Notes under the pieces: model-generated
The model's input: only the letters and a program-made list of their open reading frames with translations
What the model was told of the DNA's origin: nothing
Database searches by the model: none
Assembly: GCA_030062745.1 (NCBI GenBank)
Contig: CP099839.1
Coordinates: 31,602,904 to 31,666,903 of the forward strand
Direction: 5' to 3'
Length of the DNA stretch: 64,000 nt
Source: Capitulum mitella
Taxonomy: Eukaryota > Arthropoda > Thecostraca > Pollicipedomorpha > Pollicipedidae
Part shown: positions 21,881 to 32,429 of the stretch, one piece after another
Layout: every line of letters begins with the position of its first letter
Position numbering within the stretch: position 1 is the stretch's first letter
Made by a program: the position numbers and the translations under genes

Positions 21881-22634
21881 CAATTGGGTATTGGTTGAGC
21901 AGGCTTCCCACTTCTCATAACTCCAAAAACCCAAGTAGTTGCTAAGCCATATTGGTGTCAAAAGATGCGCAATTGAAAAATAGGTCAAATGCAGGCTTGT
22001 GTGCCTTATTAATGCCACAGCTTCTCCAAAATAACCTATTGAAGTGGTCCAGTCACCGACCGCCTTCACGATTAGCACGACGGCAAAGCACGGAGTATCC
22101 CCACGAAACAGATCAACTCCAACTCACAAGGGTCGACAGTTTGCGAAGGTTTCGTGAAATATAACGTCACCGGAAGATTTACTAATATGCAGCAATCTCA
22201 AAACTCGAAATAAGGAATCTGGCGGTATTGAAACGGGACAGATCGAGGTGGACTGGGACCGATCAAGGACAGGCGCGCGTGCCCGGGAGAGAACAGGGAC
22301 AGAGAAGGATAACCGAGATTGCACATGGATATGGAATCGGACCAAGATGGGATAGGGAGAGAGATCAGGACTGTATGGGAACGGGCATTGAAGGATATTG
22401 AAACGGGACGGTGAAAAGACGCTGGGACAGAAAAGGGACAAGTTAAGAGATGGTGGCGGGACGGGACCTCTCGGACCAATGCAGAAAAGTATTGGTTCCA
22501 AGGTCTCCAGGCCGACCTGGAACTGCCAGTTACATCGACAATCTAATACAACAAGCCACGTTTCTCCTGAAACGGTTTTGGACACAAACATTAGAGCAAC
22601 GTCTTGATCGTACACCGGGAACTTAAATAATCGG

Positions 22635-22726
22635 CAATATCCGGCCGGATCACAAAAATATCCGGCCGGATGCCGGATACCGGATAATCTCTAATATCCG
22701 GCCGGATATCCGGTGCATCCCTACCT
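22635..22726 (-). mobile_element. hAT-like terminus (solo end)
   Basis: Read on the minus strand it starts TAGGGATGCACCGGATATCC and continues with repeated CCGGATA / ATCCGGCCGGAT words. A TAGGGATGCACCG start followed by self-complementary words resembles known hAT ends. I find no second end or transposase in the window. Confidence 0.5.
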
Positions 22727-22767
22727 GTGACATCATCAGCAGTGGCTCAAAATTAAACCATGCATAT

Positions 22768-22915
22768 ACCGCAGGACCGCACGTTTCGGCGCTATCGATT
22801 GCCGTTTGAATCAGCCGAATCGGGCGATTGGTTCTCGAGATAGATGGGGAGGGGGCGCTCCGGGTTAAACCTCCTCGTCAGTGGAAAGTGGTGAGACACC
22901 CCAGCCAACGCCGGG
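22768..22915 (-). mobile_element. TTAA-type family 3 end fragment
   Basis: On the minus strand: CCCGGCGTTGGCTGGGGTGT, TTTCCACTGAC, a GC block, CTCGAGAACCAATC...CCGATTCGGCTGATTCAAACGG. This matches the left end of 26790-28110. It abuts TTAT (22916-22919) instead of TTAA, and the other end is missing. Confidence 0.7.
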
Positions 22916-23644
22916 TTATTGGCTTCGTCCAATACCCCATCATTGCGCCTGTCCCGTTACTATCCCTCTCCATAGTTACCAAACCTTGTTCTTTTCCCTT
23001 TTCCGTCCCTCTCTGTCCCCGTCCCGCCACCATCTCTTTACTTGCCCCTTTCCTGTCCCAGCGTCTTTTCACCGTCCCGTTTCAATACCCTTCAATGCCC
23101 ATCCCCATACAGTCCTGATCTTTCTCCCTATCCCATCTTGGTCCGATTCCATATCCATGTACAATCTCGGTTATCCTTCTCTGTCCCTGTTCTCTCCCGG
23201 GCACTCGCGCCTCTCCTTAATCGGTCCCAGTCCACCTCGACCTGTCCAGTTTCAATACCGCCAGATTCCTTGTTTCGAGTTTCGAGATTGCTGCATTAGT
23301 ATGCTCTACTTTATTTATTTACTAATGCAAGATTAGTAAATCTTTCAGGACGTCATATTTCACGAAACCTTCGCAAACTGTCGACCCTTGTGAGTTGGAG
23401 TTGATCTGTTTCGCGGGGATGCTCCGTGCTTTGCCGTCGTGCTAATCGTGAAGGCGGTCGGTGATTGGACCACTTCAAGAGGATATTTTGGAGAAGCTGT
23501 GGCATTAATAAGGCACACAAGCCTGCATTTGACCTATTTTTCAATTGCGCATCTTTTGACACCAATATGGCTTGGCAACTACGTGGGTTTTTGGAGTTAT
23601 GAGAAGCGGGAAGCCTGCTCAACCATTACCGCCAATTGTTGATA

Positions 23645-24835
23645 ACAGATCATCCGTTAGCTGGATTGACAGATTCAGTCGCCTGTAACAAATATAGCGC
23701 CAGTCTCCAAGGTAAATGGGCTGTATGGCACGTCATAAAAAATGACTACATGCTTTCAGCAGTCATGCTGATTAACGCTCAAACTGAATCTAGGACGTGA
23801 GCAAATTCGGTTTGTGGTGGACATGGATGCAGCCATGGTTCAGAAACTGGGGAAGGGGCAAGCTGAATGAATCCACCAAGAACAGGTGGGGGAAGGGGGG
23901 TCCAAAATCACTTTCAGGGGTTGCATGACTAATTAGGGCTAAAGACCCTTTTGTTAGGTTTCACGGTTCAAGAAATTATGCCTCCAGTGGAAAATACCTA
24001 TTTGATATGTTACCAGTTGCGGAGGACAAATCACCACGCCCGAAAAGTGTAATGGATAAGTCCCTGTCCCAGAAATCACACCTATGGTGGTAAGCTAGGG
24101 CTTTATCTCTGGCCTTGTGTGTGCTGATATCAAGGCCAGCGATAACAAGCATCAAGAAGCATGCGAAGGAACAAGGGGTTGGCGGAGGGGTGGGGTACAT
24201 CTTAACTTGTGCATGTGAAGGAATGCGAGGGGGAGGGCGCATCCTAACTTGTGGACTGTTCAGGCGATTTGATTCGGACTTGGTCAATGACTTTACGTGA
24301 AGTAATTTGTGGGGTAATTTTCACATGCTCGCAGTGGGCAGCCACGATTTTTAAGGATACAGATGTGGCCCTGGTGACTGGAAAAATACTTTGTTTCATC
24401 AGTTCAAACGACAGTTGTATTTTCAGGGTGCTGGTGTTCAGGGGTGTCAATTTGTATTCTTTTGAGAGGGCTCTGGCCCACCCAGCGCACGCATGAATGT
24501 AAAAGTAGGTATTGTTGTTCCTCTACCATTCAGCAAATGATAAATACACTCAAGCCAGTCGGTTCAATTGCTGTTTACCAAGAATGCAGCTTTTTAAATG
24601 TCACAATCTCCCAGCTGCTCACGTCTAGCACAGTGCCGTGAGGATGCTTTTTTTAGCAACAAGGCTTTGCAATCTGCTGAACAAAACCAAGTCTTCATGC
24701 AACACTAGTTACTTCACTAACCAGTTTCATGTCCAGATTTTTGTTTGAAAAGTATGTGAGGAATTAAAGGTGAAAACGAATGTGGAAACATTTAAGGTTT
24801 GCTGTAATCTCAAAACTTTGTTGACATTTGTTGAT
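23645..24835. other. No supported gene
   Basis: Several short frames overlap one another on both strands. No repeat partner or motif was recognised. Confidence 0.35.
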
Positions 24836-24839
24836 CGAA

Positions 24840-25834
24840 CCCACCATTAGCTGGGGCGGGGGGTAACGCACCGCCCCCCCCCGGCACATTTCTTAAATGT
24901 CTCCCAAACGAATAACCGCAGCGTCTTGAAATTTTCGTACATCAGTTGTGCACATACTGACAAAAATGTGGAAACGAGGTCGTCTCGGGCCATCTCTTAA
25001 TAGCGTTGCAAAAACGACCATGTTTTGCGATTCTAAGGCCCATTTTACTTCACCACTGTATTGTGGGTGCCATTACCATGTATGGTGACTGGCTCGCATT
25101 GCATATCAAAAAGAACTAAATAAATGGATCTTTTGCACACGGCCAGAAAGATTATCGAATTTCCTTGCAACAAAATGCGCGTACAGCTTGCACAGCGGTT
25201 TCTTACAACATTGCTATATTTTTTTGATGGTTTGATCTTCGGTGGTTTTGTGCAGATTTCAGCTTAGCTAGGAAAGTGGTGGTGCCTTTTTGACGTTCTG
25301 GATGACCGATGTGGAGATATCGTCCTTTGCATTGTTGCGCAGCATTCTGTGAAGATGTGCAAGATGGGGCAAACTGGCTTGTAGGGCCGTGCAGAGATGT
25401 CAGATTGAGGTCACTAGCGTGCTTGTATCACTCAGACTTCGGAACTAAAAAAATGCTGCAATGTTGCATATGCACGATAATTTGGACCATTTCAAGGCTC
25501 ATTTGTGTCCAGTGTCCTTTGAAATTGCCTTTAAAGTCTCCGTGTAAAATGGACCAGGACACAAGTATCGCCTGACACATTATAATGGAGGTTAATTTGG
25601 CCCAACCTGTGACCAGCTGTATTATCACGCAAACTTGAATCTCGATCTGCATTTCATTGAGACAACGGATTCTGGAGGATACTGTCATTTATCACAGGAC
25701 CGCAGAGCTCGGCGCTATCGATTAGCATTTGAATCCGCGGAATCGGACGACTGCTCTCGAGATAGAAGGGGGGGTGGCGTTAAACGCTCCCTCCCGTCAT
25801 TGGAAGATTGCCAGATATTCCAGTCCCTGCCGGG
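24840..25834 (-). mobile_element. TTAA-flanked element, family 3, copy 1 (inverted)
   Basis: The right side, read on the minus strand after TTAA (25835-25838), begins CCCGGCAGGGACTGGAATAT and matches the left end of 26790-28110. The left side CCCACCATTAGCTGGGGCGG with a GGGGGGTAACGCACCGCCCCC hairpin matches that copy's other end. So both ends pair correctly in inverted orientation. The left TTAA has decayed to CGAA. Length is 995 bp with no gene. Confidence 0.75.
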
Positions 25835-25849
25835 TTAATGTGAGCATCA

Positions 25850-26785
25850 GTCATAACCTTTTCTTCGAAAAAGAAAACCTCTGGAAAAACCTAATTGATG
25901 TGGGCCAGCCCAGCTAGAGAAAACATGGCTTAGGAATGCCTGCAGTGCTTATCCGTTTCCTCTTTCATTTTATTTTATGCTGATTTGATTTGATTGAGCA
26001 GGATTGGTATTTCAGGATGATAATATTCTCTTAATTCTGAACAACCACGGGTTTAGCAGGACTTGCATTTCAGGATGTTCATATTCTTTTCTCCCTTTTC
26101 CGTGTAGGGAAATGTTTTCAGATGCCCATTGGAGCATTTATTCACTGTTTAAAAATTAAATACGTATTGTCCGTCGTCTTAGAGGCATGCGTTTTGCACG
26201 TTGCGATAGCCAAATGGATGGGGAATCATGTTATGTTCGCATCCCTTTTCAGTTGGCTTGGCCAGTATGGCTTGGAAACAGTTGGCCGAATTAAAATAAC
26301 TGTTGGGCTATTATTATTTTATGAAGGCTATTATTATCATTACAGGCTGTCATTATTAATTTATACCACCAAATTCATCATAAAGTAACCTTTCTGTACA
26401 GGACAGAAGTGATTTGTGAGCTATAAACATGACTGGAGATTTGCGAAAATTACTGGGGGTCTGCATAGGATTTAAAACCGTTTCTTTTTCAGTCATTGCC
26501 ATAGGTCTTATGTCAAAATCCCTTAATATTGGGAGGTCTAGACTCCCCCTCGTATCACCGGCCATGATTATAAACCAGCTAATTTATTTGGAGTGGAAAC
26601 AGTCATTGGATTCTCCTTCAGCACCCTGAACAGTTTGTTTCAGTTTTCCTTGTTATTCCTCTCTGCCTGTAAACATTACCACCAATTCTGCTTTATACCT
26701 GTTCTATATGGTACCACCCTCCTGGTAATACCATACAGGTAGTTTGGGTTTGAACTTTGAAAGCCTGGTTTATAGGCACTGTGTC
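25850..26785. other. No supported gene
   Basis: AT-rich DNA with short frames. The frame at 26122-26388 encodes a hydrophobic stretch but has no supporting motif or splice context. Confidence 0.35.
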
Positions 26786-26789
26786 ATAA

Positions 26790-28110
26790 CCCGACTTTGA
26801 CTGGGGTATTTCGCCACCTTCCATTGACTGCGGGAGGGGGGCGCTTAGCACACCCCCTTCCCGTCCATCTCGAGAACCAATCGTCCGATTCGGCTGATTC
26901 AAACGGCAATCGATAGTGTCCAATTTTGCGGTCCTGTGGCGTATACACGTTTTGACGTTGGGGTCGCTGATGACGTCACAGGCCAGGTCAAGCACGAAAA
27001 AGTGACCATTTTCTCCAGAGTCGCCTAATCACAATGGAAACCAGAACGAGACCAAAGTTTACTTGGTAGTACATTCCTGACAGCTAAATTTTATATTCTA
27101 AATGCCACCTGACCCAAGATTATGCAGGGTTAAGGTCACAGGTTGGGTCGAATTTGACCTCCGTTGTACCGTGCAATGTGATGCATGTTTCCTTACCCAT
27201 TTGGGTCGGATATTTTAAAAATGACGCTTTCAAAGAGCCCTCGGAACAACAACTTGAAATGGCCGCAGTCATCGTGCACATGCAGTATTGCAACATTTCG
27301 TAGCATTATATTCGGAGTATTACGAGCACGATAGTGACCTCCATCTGGCATCTCTGTATGACCCTACAAGTCAGCTTGTCCATGTTGCATATTTCCCCAA
27401 AAAGTTCCACAACATTGCAAAGGCCGATATCTCCACACTCGTCATCCACAACGTCCAACAGACGCCACCAGTTTACTCGCTACGCTGAATTCTGCTTAAA
27501 ACCACCAAAGGTCAAACTACGAAAATAATATTGCAATGTTGCAAGAAGTTGCCGTGTAAGTTCCATGGGTGATTTATTTCAAGAAAGCTAGATAATCTGT
27601 CTGACCGTACCCAAAAATAAGTTTATTCAGTTCCTTTTCTGGAATGCATTCCAACGCCATTTTTCCATTTTTTCGCCTGCATTTTATTCTATTTTATTCT
27701 GTTCTACATTTTTATTTCTAACATCTATAACGTTCAACGTCTCAATATCTAACGAAAATAAAAAAACACACATTTGATCTATGTTGACCTAGCATGACGT
27801 CAGAGGGGATCTATATTGAATTCTCAGGTCATGCTGATATGCGTTACAAGCCACGAACACCATACATTGTAATTACACCAACGATATAGCGGTGAAGTAA
27901 ACTTGAACGTCAAACCGCAAACCATGGTCGTCTTTTCGACTTCATTAAGACGTGACCTAAGATAACCTCGTTCCGAAAAATTTGTCATTATGTGCAGAAC
28001 TGATGTCAGAGAAGGCACTGAAAGTTTTAGGACGCTGCGTTTATTCGCTTTTGAAGATGTATAAGAAATAAGCGGGGACGTTAACACCCCTCCCCCCAGT
28101 CGATGGCGGG
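26790..28110 (+). mobile_element. TTAA-type element, family 3, copy 2
   Basis: The left end CCCGACTTTGACTGGGGTAT is followed by TTCCATTGACT, the G-rich block at 26833-26873 and CTCGAGAACCAATCGTCCGA...TCAAACGGCAATCGAT. The right end, read inverted, is CCCGCCATCGACTGGGGGGA with GTTAACGTCCCC. Flanking tetramers are decayed (ATAA and TGAA). Length is 1321 bp with no recognisable gene. Confidence 0.75.
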
Positions 28111-28506
28111 TGAATGCGACCATACAGTCTCATACAGATGACTCGTCTTACAGCGGTTGGAGAGGATTCAAATTTGCTTGCTGATTAAACTAGCTGACTA
28201 ATCATTAATGAGTATTAAACTGATTTGTTATATCACTGGGCTATTTCCAGCCAAGCTAGCAGTCAGTCACAAATACTAAGATATGTATGTCCTTGTTTGA
28301 AAACATTGGGTCTGCCTCTTGGCAATAGTTATCGCTCTAAACGTAAAATAAAGTAAATGAAAGCTCAAGGCCATTTACATTCAATCAGCGGAGATGTAAC
28401 CCAGAGTGAGGGAGCCAGTACTTCTTTTATGCGACATGGATCCTCAGGTGAATACGTAGCGTCTTTCAGCGTCGCCACCAGCTGAGGAACTGGTATTGAA
28501 GAAAAA

Positions 28507-28960
28507 ATGGTGTTAATCTTGACGAGCTTGGTCCAGGTGACTGATGAGTCGGACATGTCATGTCAGACATGCATACCATTGAACAAGTGTGATGACAAGA
28601 ACAGGCAGGATGTTGGGGATCAGAAGATTGATGTAGCTGACAGGATGAGAAAACTGGCTGTGCATTTTCCCCTGTCCCCCTCAGTTGCGAGTGACTTTCT
28701 TCATCTCCTAAAGAAAATACCAGGGTTTGACCAAAGGATGCAGGAACATTGCCGGATACCATTACACTAAACATGACCTCAAAAGCTGGTGGCAGATACC
28801 ATTACTCTGGAATCGAACAAACCCTGAAAATTATTGCCGAGAAAAAGAAAAAAAGGCCAGGGCTCAAACTCTAACACTAAGGTGAACATTGATAGCTACC
28901 TCTGTTCAAAATGTAACGCACCTCCCCCTGGCCCACCCTGTTTCAGTCAGAGTGGAAAAG
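28507..28960 (+). pseudogene. Frameshifted fragment of a transposase-like gene
   Basis: Three collinear segments in different frames look like one degraded protein. The first (28507-28768) contains KLAVHFPLSPSVASDFLHLL. The second (from about 28772) reads GGRYHYSGIEQTLKIIAEKK. The third (about 28884-28911) reads NID, then after a one-base shift LPLFK. That order (a small helical region ending in an LL...IP motif, a G.YYHFGL-type motif, then NIDGLPLFKSS) is what I recall for a transposase-like family widespread in invertebrate genomes. I am not certain of its superfamily. At least two frameshifts and an early end make it non-functional. Confidence 0.5.
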
Positions 28961-29372
28961 TGGCGAGGTGTGTATGACTGCTGTCCTGTGCGGTACTGAT
29001 AAACCTGTACCTGTGCATGAATTCATGCATGACTTTGACTGTGAAAGGAAAATGCTAAAAGTTGATGAGATCCAAATTTTTGGTATTAACCCTTTAGTGC
29101 CCAATTTATATCCTGTAACATTTTGCCAAATTTTATGCCATATTTATTACGTCAGTATTAGGGCAAAAAGATAACTATAGCACCCGAAGCCCCTCATTCG
29201 CCGGTTACAGCTTAGTAGGGGTCCATATATATATGGCCATGGGCACCTGGACGGTCGAAAATCAGCTAAAAGTTGGGGAAAAAGGTGTCGACAACAGCTG
29301 ACAAACAGCAAGCGTGTATTCTTGATCAAACAGGACACGAACAGTGATATGAGTCTGCAGAACTCACTGAGG

Positions 29373-29686
29373 ATCCCAGTCACGTCCGTCAAGTTCTCTG
29401 GACCCATGTATCCCAGCCTACAACCCTTCGGTGTAGAGTTACACTCAGCATCCAACGCACAGGTGCACATTACAGTTCTGGCACCCTGTCTTGCGGATGG
29501 CCAGATCAGGCCACAATCTAGCACTGGCACACGCATCAGGATTACAGTAAAAATCCCAGTCCCGTCCCACAAATCCCACAGGACCCTCCAGTACCCAACC
29601 TACAACCCATCCGCGGTGTGGAACGGGACGAAGCATCCAACGCAGAGGTGGACTTGACACTTCTGGCATCCTGTCTTGGGGTGTCT
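29373..29686 (-). repeat. Tandem duplication of the piggyBac gene's 3' end
   Basis: 29553-29686 (end of the frame plus following sequence) reappears at 29373-29500, offset about 180-185 bp. On the minus strand both copies read KTGCQ.C.VHLCVGC in matching frames, after which the sequences drift and the outer copy stops. Similarity is moderate, so the duplication is not recent or has decayed. Confidence 0.8.
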
Positions 29687-30951
29687 CTTGCAGCGCGACT
29701 TATTAGCGCAGGTCCCCTGCTTGGCAAGGGGGACCACGAAGTGGCTGACCCCATCAAACTGGATATCCTGGAGGACCCGGACAGCGGCCGATGGGGAGCT
29801 GGGACGCCCAGACGGCGGCTTGACGCTCTGTGCCATGTAGGACTGAACGATGGTTTGGATGAAGTCCAGCTGGGTTTCTTCGGGGTGGTGACGTCGGTGG
29901 ATCAGCCAGGCGTTCTGCATCGTAGCTCCCAGAATCCAGTTGTAGATGCACCACCAGAACTTCCTCTGCCGGATTCCGATCCGGTAGCACCCGATGTTTT
30001 GGTCCATGCTATCTGTTCCTCCCATCGCACGGTTGCGGATCCGAACATCGCACCCGAAAGCTGCTTCGTACTCTGGACGCTTGATGATCCCGCCTGCTCC
30101 CTGGTACACGTCGAATGCCAGGGGGTACCCGTCCGGGCTGTTGAGGCACCATGCCTTGAATCCGAACTGGATGGGTTTTCCACGCAGGAATTGCTTGCAA
30201 CCATGCCGGCCATAGTAGGGGATCATGCTCTCGCCCACGTCAAGGTCGGTGGAGGTCGCGGGCCTCTGAAAACCCTGGATGAATTTGTCCTGGATGGCGT
30301 CGATGAGAGGACGGAGCTTGGCCATCTTGTCGCTGCGGTCGAGCCGTTGGTTGTCAGCGAAGTGGAGGACCGACAGGATGGCATCGAAGCGGTTTCGCGA
30401 CATGACTCGGGCCACGAATTCGATGTGCAGGTCCGTATCGACGGACCAGTAGTGATGACGTGCTGGGACCTGGTGGTAGCCCGAGAAGAACTGGATCGCC
30501 ATAACGGCTTTCAGCTCGACAACTGACGGCTCCGGGACGTGCTTCCCACTCCACTGGCTGTACCGGCGGATCTCGTGCTGAAGGTGCCGGAAGAAGGCGT
30601 CGTCAAAGAAGAACTCAAACACCTGGACAGGCGTCATTTTGGAGAAGTCCTGCTGGGGGTACGGGCACTGCTCCACCCGCTCCTTGAGGAAGGAAGCCAC
30701 CTCCCGCTTCCCCCATCTGAAGCCACCTGAGGCTGCAGCTACGTCTTCTTCCTCGTCGGAATCATCTCCGCCGCGAACGATCTCAGCCTCCACTTTGAAG
30801 GAGGTTGCGATCGAGGTTGTCGACCGTCCCGCAGCCGTCCTCATCCCCTGAGTCACCATCGCTGTCCTCGCGGACGTCAGGAGGACAAATGAAGATGTCG
30901 GCGCCATGCTCTCCATCCTCTTCAGCGACATCTAGGAGGTCCAGCAGCCTC
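29600..30951 (-). pseudogene. piggyBac transposase (PGBD-like), catalytically broken
   Basis: A 443-codon minus frame (30931-29600) has the piggyBac layout: N-terminal domain with MTPVQVFEFFFDDAFF (residues 99-114), then a DDE RNase-H-like core, then a C-terminal Cys-rich zinc-binding end (CANKSRCKRHPKTGC, CQVHLCVGC). Defects are clear. The first catalytic position, normally DES/DEQ, reads VGESM (Gly at 233; one A-to-G change would explain it). The roughly 100-residue segment that carries the second Asp (DNFFTS-like) is missing between YQG (278) and the RNRAMGGTDSMDQ motif, where the third Asp (307/310) remains. Upstream, an acidic stretch typical of the family's start (DSGDEDGCGTVDNL) is in another frame; the switch is near 30795-30805. 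That upstream frame begins at a ttattttcag acceptor ending about 30959, suggesting an earlier exon. Loss was in frame, so the frame stays open. Confidence 0.9.
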
Positions 30952-31372
30952 CCACTTCTGAAAATAAGAATAAATTGGAAATGCGTAATATTCGACCACC
31001 CGACTGCCCATGGCCATATATATATTGGGCTGTGCAGAAGCCTGCTCAGTTGAGGCGCATCTCACTCTAGGGAAGCTTTTTCATATCAGGGAGTTCGACA
31101 GTGATTCTGAGGACACCACAAAACAAAATCTAGCTTCCACCATGATTTAGACGCTCGATAGACTCACCGGCGTGTTTTCGACATGTAGGCGTAGATCCGT
31201 GTAAAGATGGATGCACGATATAGGTTGGACACTCCGACCAAACACACTCACAGCTCTTCACTAAACCCGTGAGATATATTAGAAGCCCTTTTAGTGGCGA
31301 CCACTCCGCATCGCTCCACGCAAAATGACCTCGAAACACCGTTATAAATATATCGCTATGGGCACTAATGGG

Positions 31373-31442
31373 TTAACTTGCGCCCGGCAGGGGCTCAAGA
31401 CACCCTTCACCCCGCCGGTGGGAGGGGAGATATCTGACCCCC
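31373..31442. repeat. GC hairpin end of a possible TTAA element next to piggyBac
   Basis: TTAA followed by CTTGCGCCCGGCAGGGGCTC and CACCCCGCCGGTGGGAGGGG, like the GC hairpins inside the TTAA families here. It shares its TTAA with the piggyBac right end. A partner end was not found with confidence. Confidence 0.35.
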
Positions 31443-31444
31443 AG

Positions 31445-32373
31445 GTTCTCAGGTTCTATGCGTTGCTGAAAAAAATTACATGGCGACAAAGAGAACTGAT
31501 CACGGTGAGTCGAATGAACACATTTTTGCTTAACTTAGGCCAATATTGATGCCATCAGGGGTCACCATAAGTCAGACTGAGCTGGGGTCGAAGTGAGACA
31601 AAAAAGATAATCAACGTTGCGATCTTCGTTTTGGTAGAACATTAGGACGGTGATTATCATGCGGAACACACTCATATCACAAATGACCCAACTAAACAAT
31701 GAGATCGGGTCAAGCCACGACCTCATTTCATGTATGCTCGTGGCGGTATTATGATATATCGCGCCTCAGCTTACCCGGTGCTTGTGTGGCGCGCTGGATT
31801 GCAGGTGATACCTTTTGTCACTACCCTGAAGGTTAACCAGGGTTAAGCAAGATCACAAGAGGTCAGTGACGTTTGATGATGTCCGGTGACTTTATTTTGA
31901 CCTAGGGTTGACATGGGCTCATTTTGCGTTAAATCTGATTACATCGTCTACTTGTGTCCTAGAAAAAAACAAATATTATTTCTACGCAGACAGTTTTGGC
32001 TTTCGTGTGCTGCAGGCAACAGATACCCGGATCGGGGGTTATGGCCTGAGCCAAGGTCACGTGTCTACTGGACATATGATGGACGCATATGTGATTGGCC
32101 GTGCTTTTAACAATATCAGCATGAAATCCCGCAAAAAAGATCGCCGAAATTTAGGCCGAATCTCAAAAAGTGCCGAAAGTGACCCGACCCTAGGTTATTG
32201 ACCTTCAGTTTTCCGAACAAAGCCGAACTAAAAGTTGTTACGTTTAGTGCATTTTGTTACTCCTGTAAGTTTCATAAAAAACCGCCCAACCTAAAAAAAA
32301 GTTTGAGTGCTCTAATTGTATTGTAGGTTTACCTCTGACGTGACCTCGGTCAATGGTCTGACCTGCGTGGAAC
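31445..32373. other. TGACC-rich DNA without a supported gene
   Basis: Contains several TTGACCT/AGGTCA words (for example ggtcagtgacgtttgatgatg). Frames are short; none has a motif. Confidence 0.4.
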
Positions 32374-32377
32374 TTAA

Positions 32378-32425
32378 CCCTCAGGGGGCTGATGCATCCA
32401 CCCCCCCCCCCGAGGTTTTCCGAGG
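32378..32425 (+). mobile_element. Left end of a TTAA-type element
   Basis: TTAA (32374-32377) then CCCTCAGGGGGCTGATGCAT and a CCCCCCCCCCC run, giving the same order of end plus GC hairpin as the families above. A GGGTTAA at 33619-33625 (gcgagggttaaaat) is a possible but weak partner end. Confidence 0.45.
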
Positions 32426-32429
32426 GCAG

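Larger units (their letters stand above)
21881..23639. repeat. Long inverted repeat, arms about 590-620 bp
   Basis: The left arm 21881-22468 reappears reverse-complemented at 23017-23639. Both arms can be translated into nearly identical open frames in opposite directions, which shows the similarity is high. Arms contain a GGGAC-rich segment (gggac every 10-20 bases). Outer ends read CAATTGGGTATTGGTTGAGC and, inverted, CAATTGGCGGTAATGGTTGA. The ~550-bp centre holds a hAT-like end and a TTAA-element end. Confidence 0.9.
29090..31372 (-). mobile_element. piggyBac-type transposon, both ends present, transposase decayed
   Basis: TTAA (29086-29089) is followed by CCCTTTAGTGCCCA; the other side, read inverted after TTAA (31373-31376), is CCCATTAGTGCCCA. 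Subterminal inverted repeats lie at 29222-29256 and 30991-31027 (ATATATATGGCCATGGGCA followed by GG..GGTCGAA). Length is 2283 bp. TTAA duplication and CCC-starting ends are standard for piggyBac. The gene inside reads on the minus strand and is a pseudogene. Confidence 0.93.

Noticed and set aside
22198..23336. Two similar proline/serine-rich proteins encoded on opposite strands
   Set aside because: They are translations of the two arms of one inverted repeat. The antisense strand of a GGGAC-rich sequence gives the composition.
29618..30526. 302-codon plus-strand open frame
   Set aside because: It is antisense to the piggyBac pseudogene, which has recognisable family motifs; the plus frame has none.
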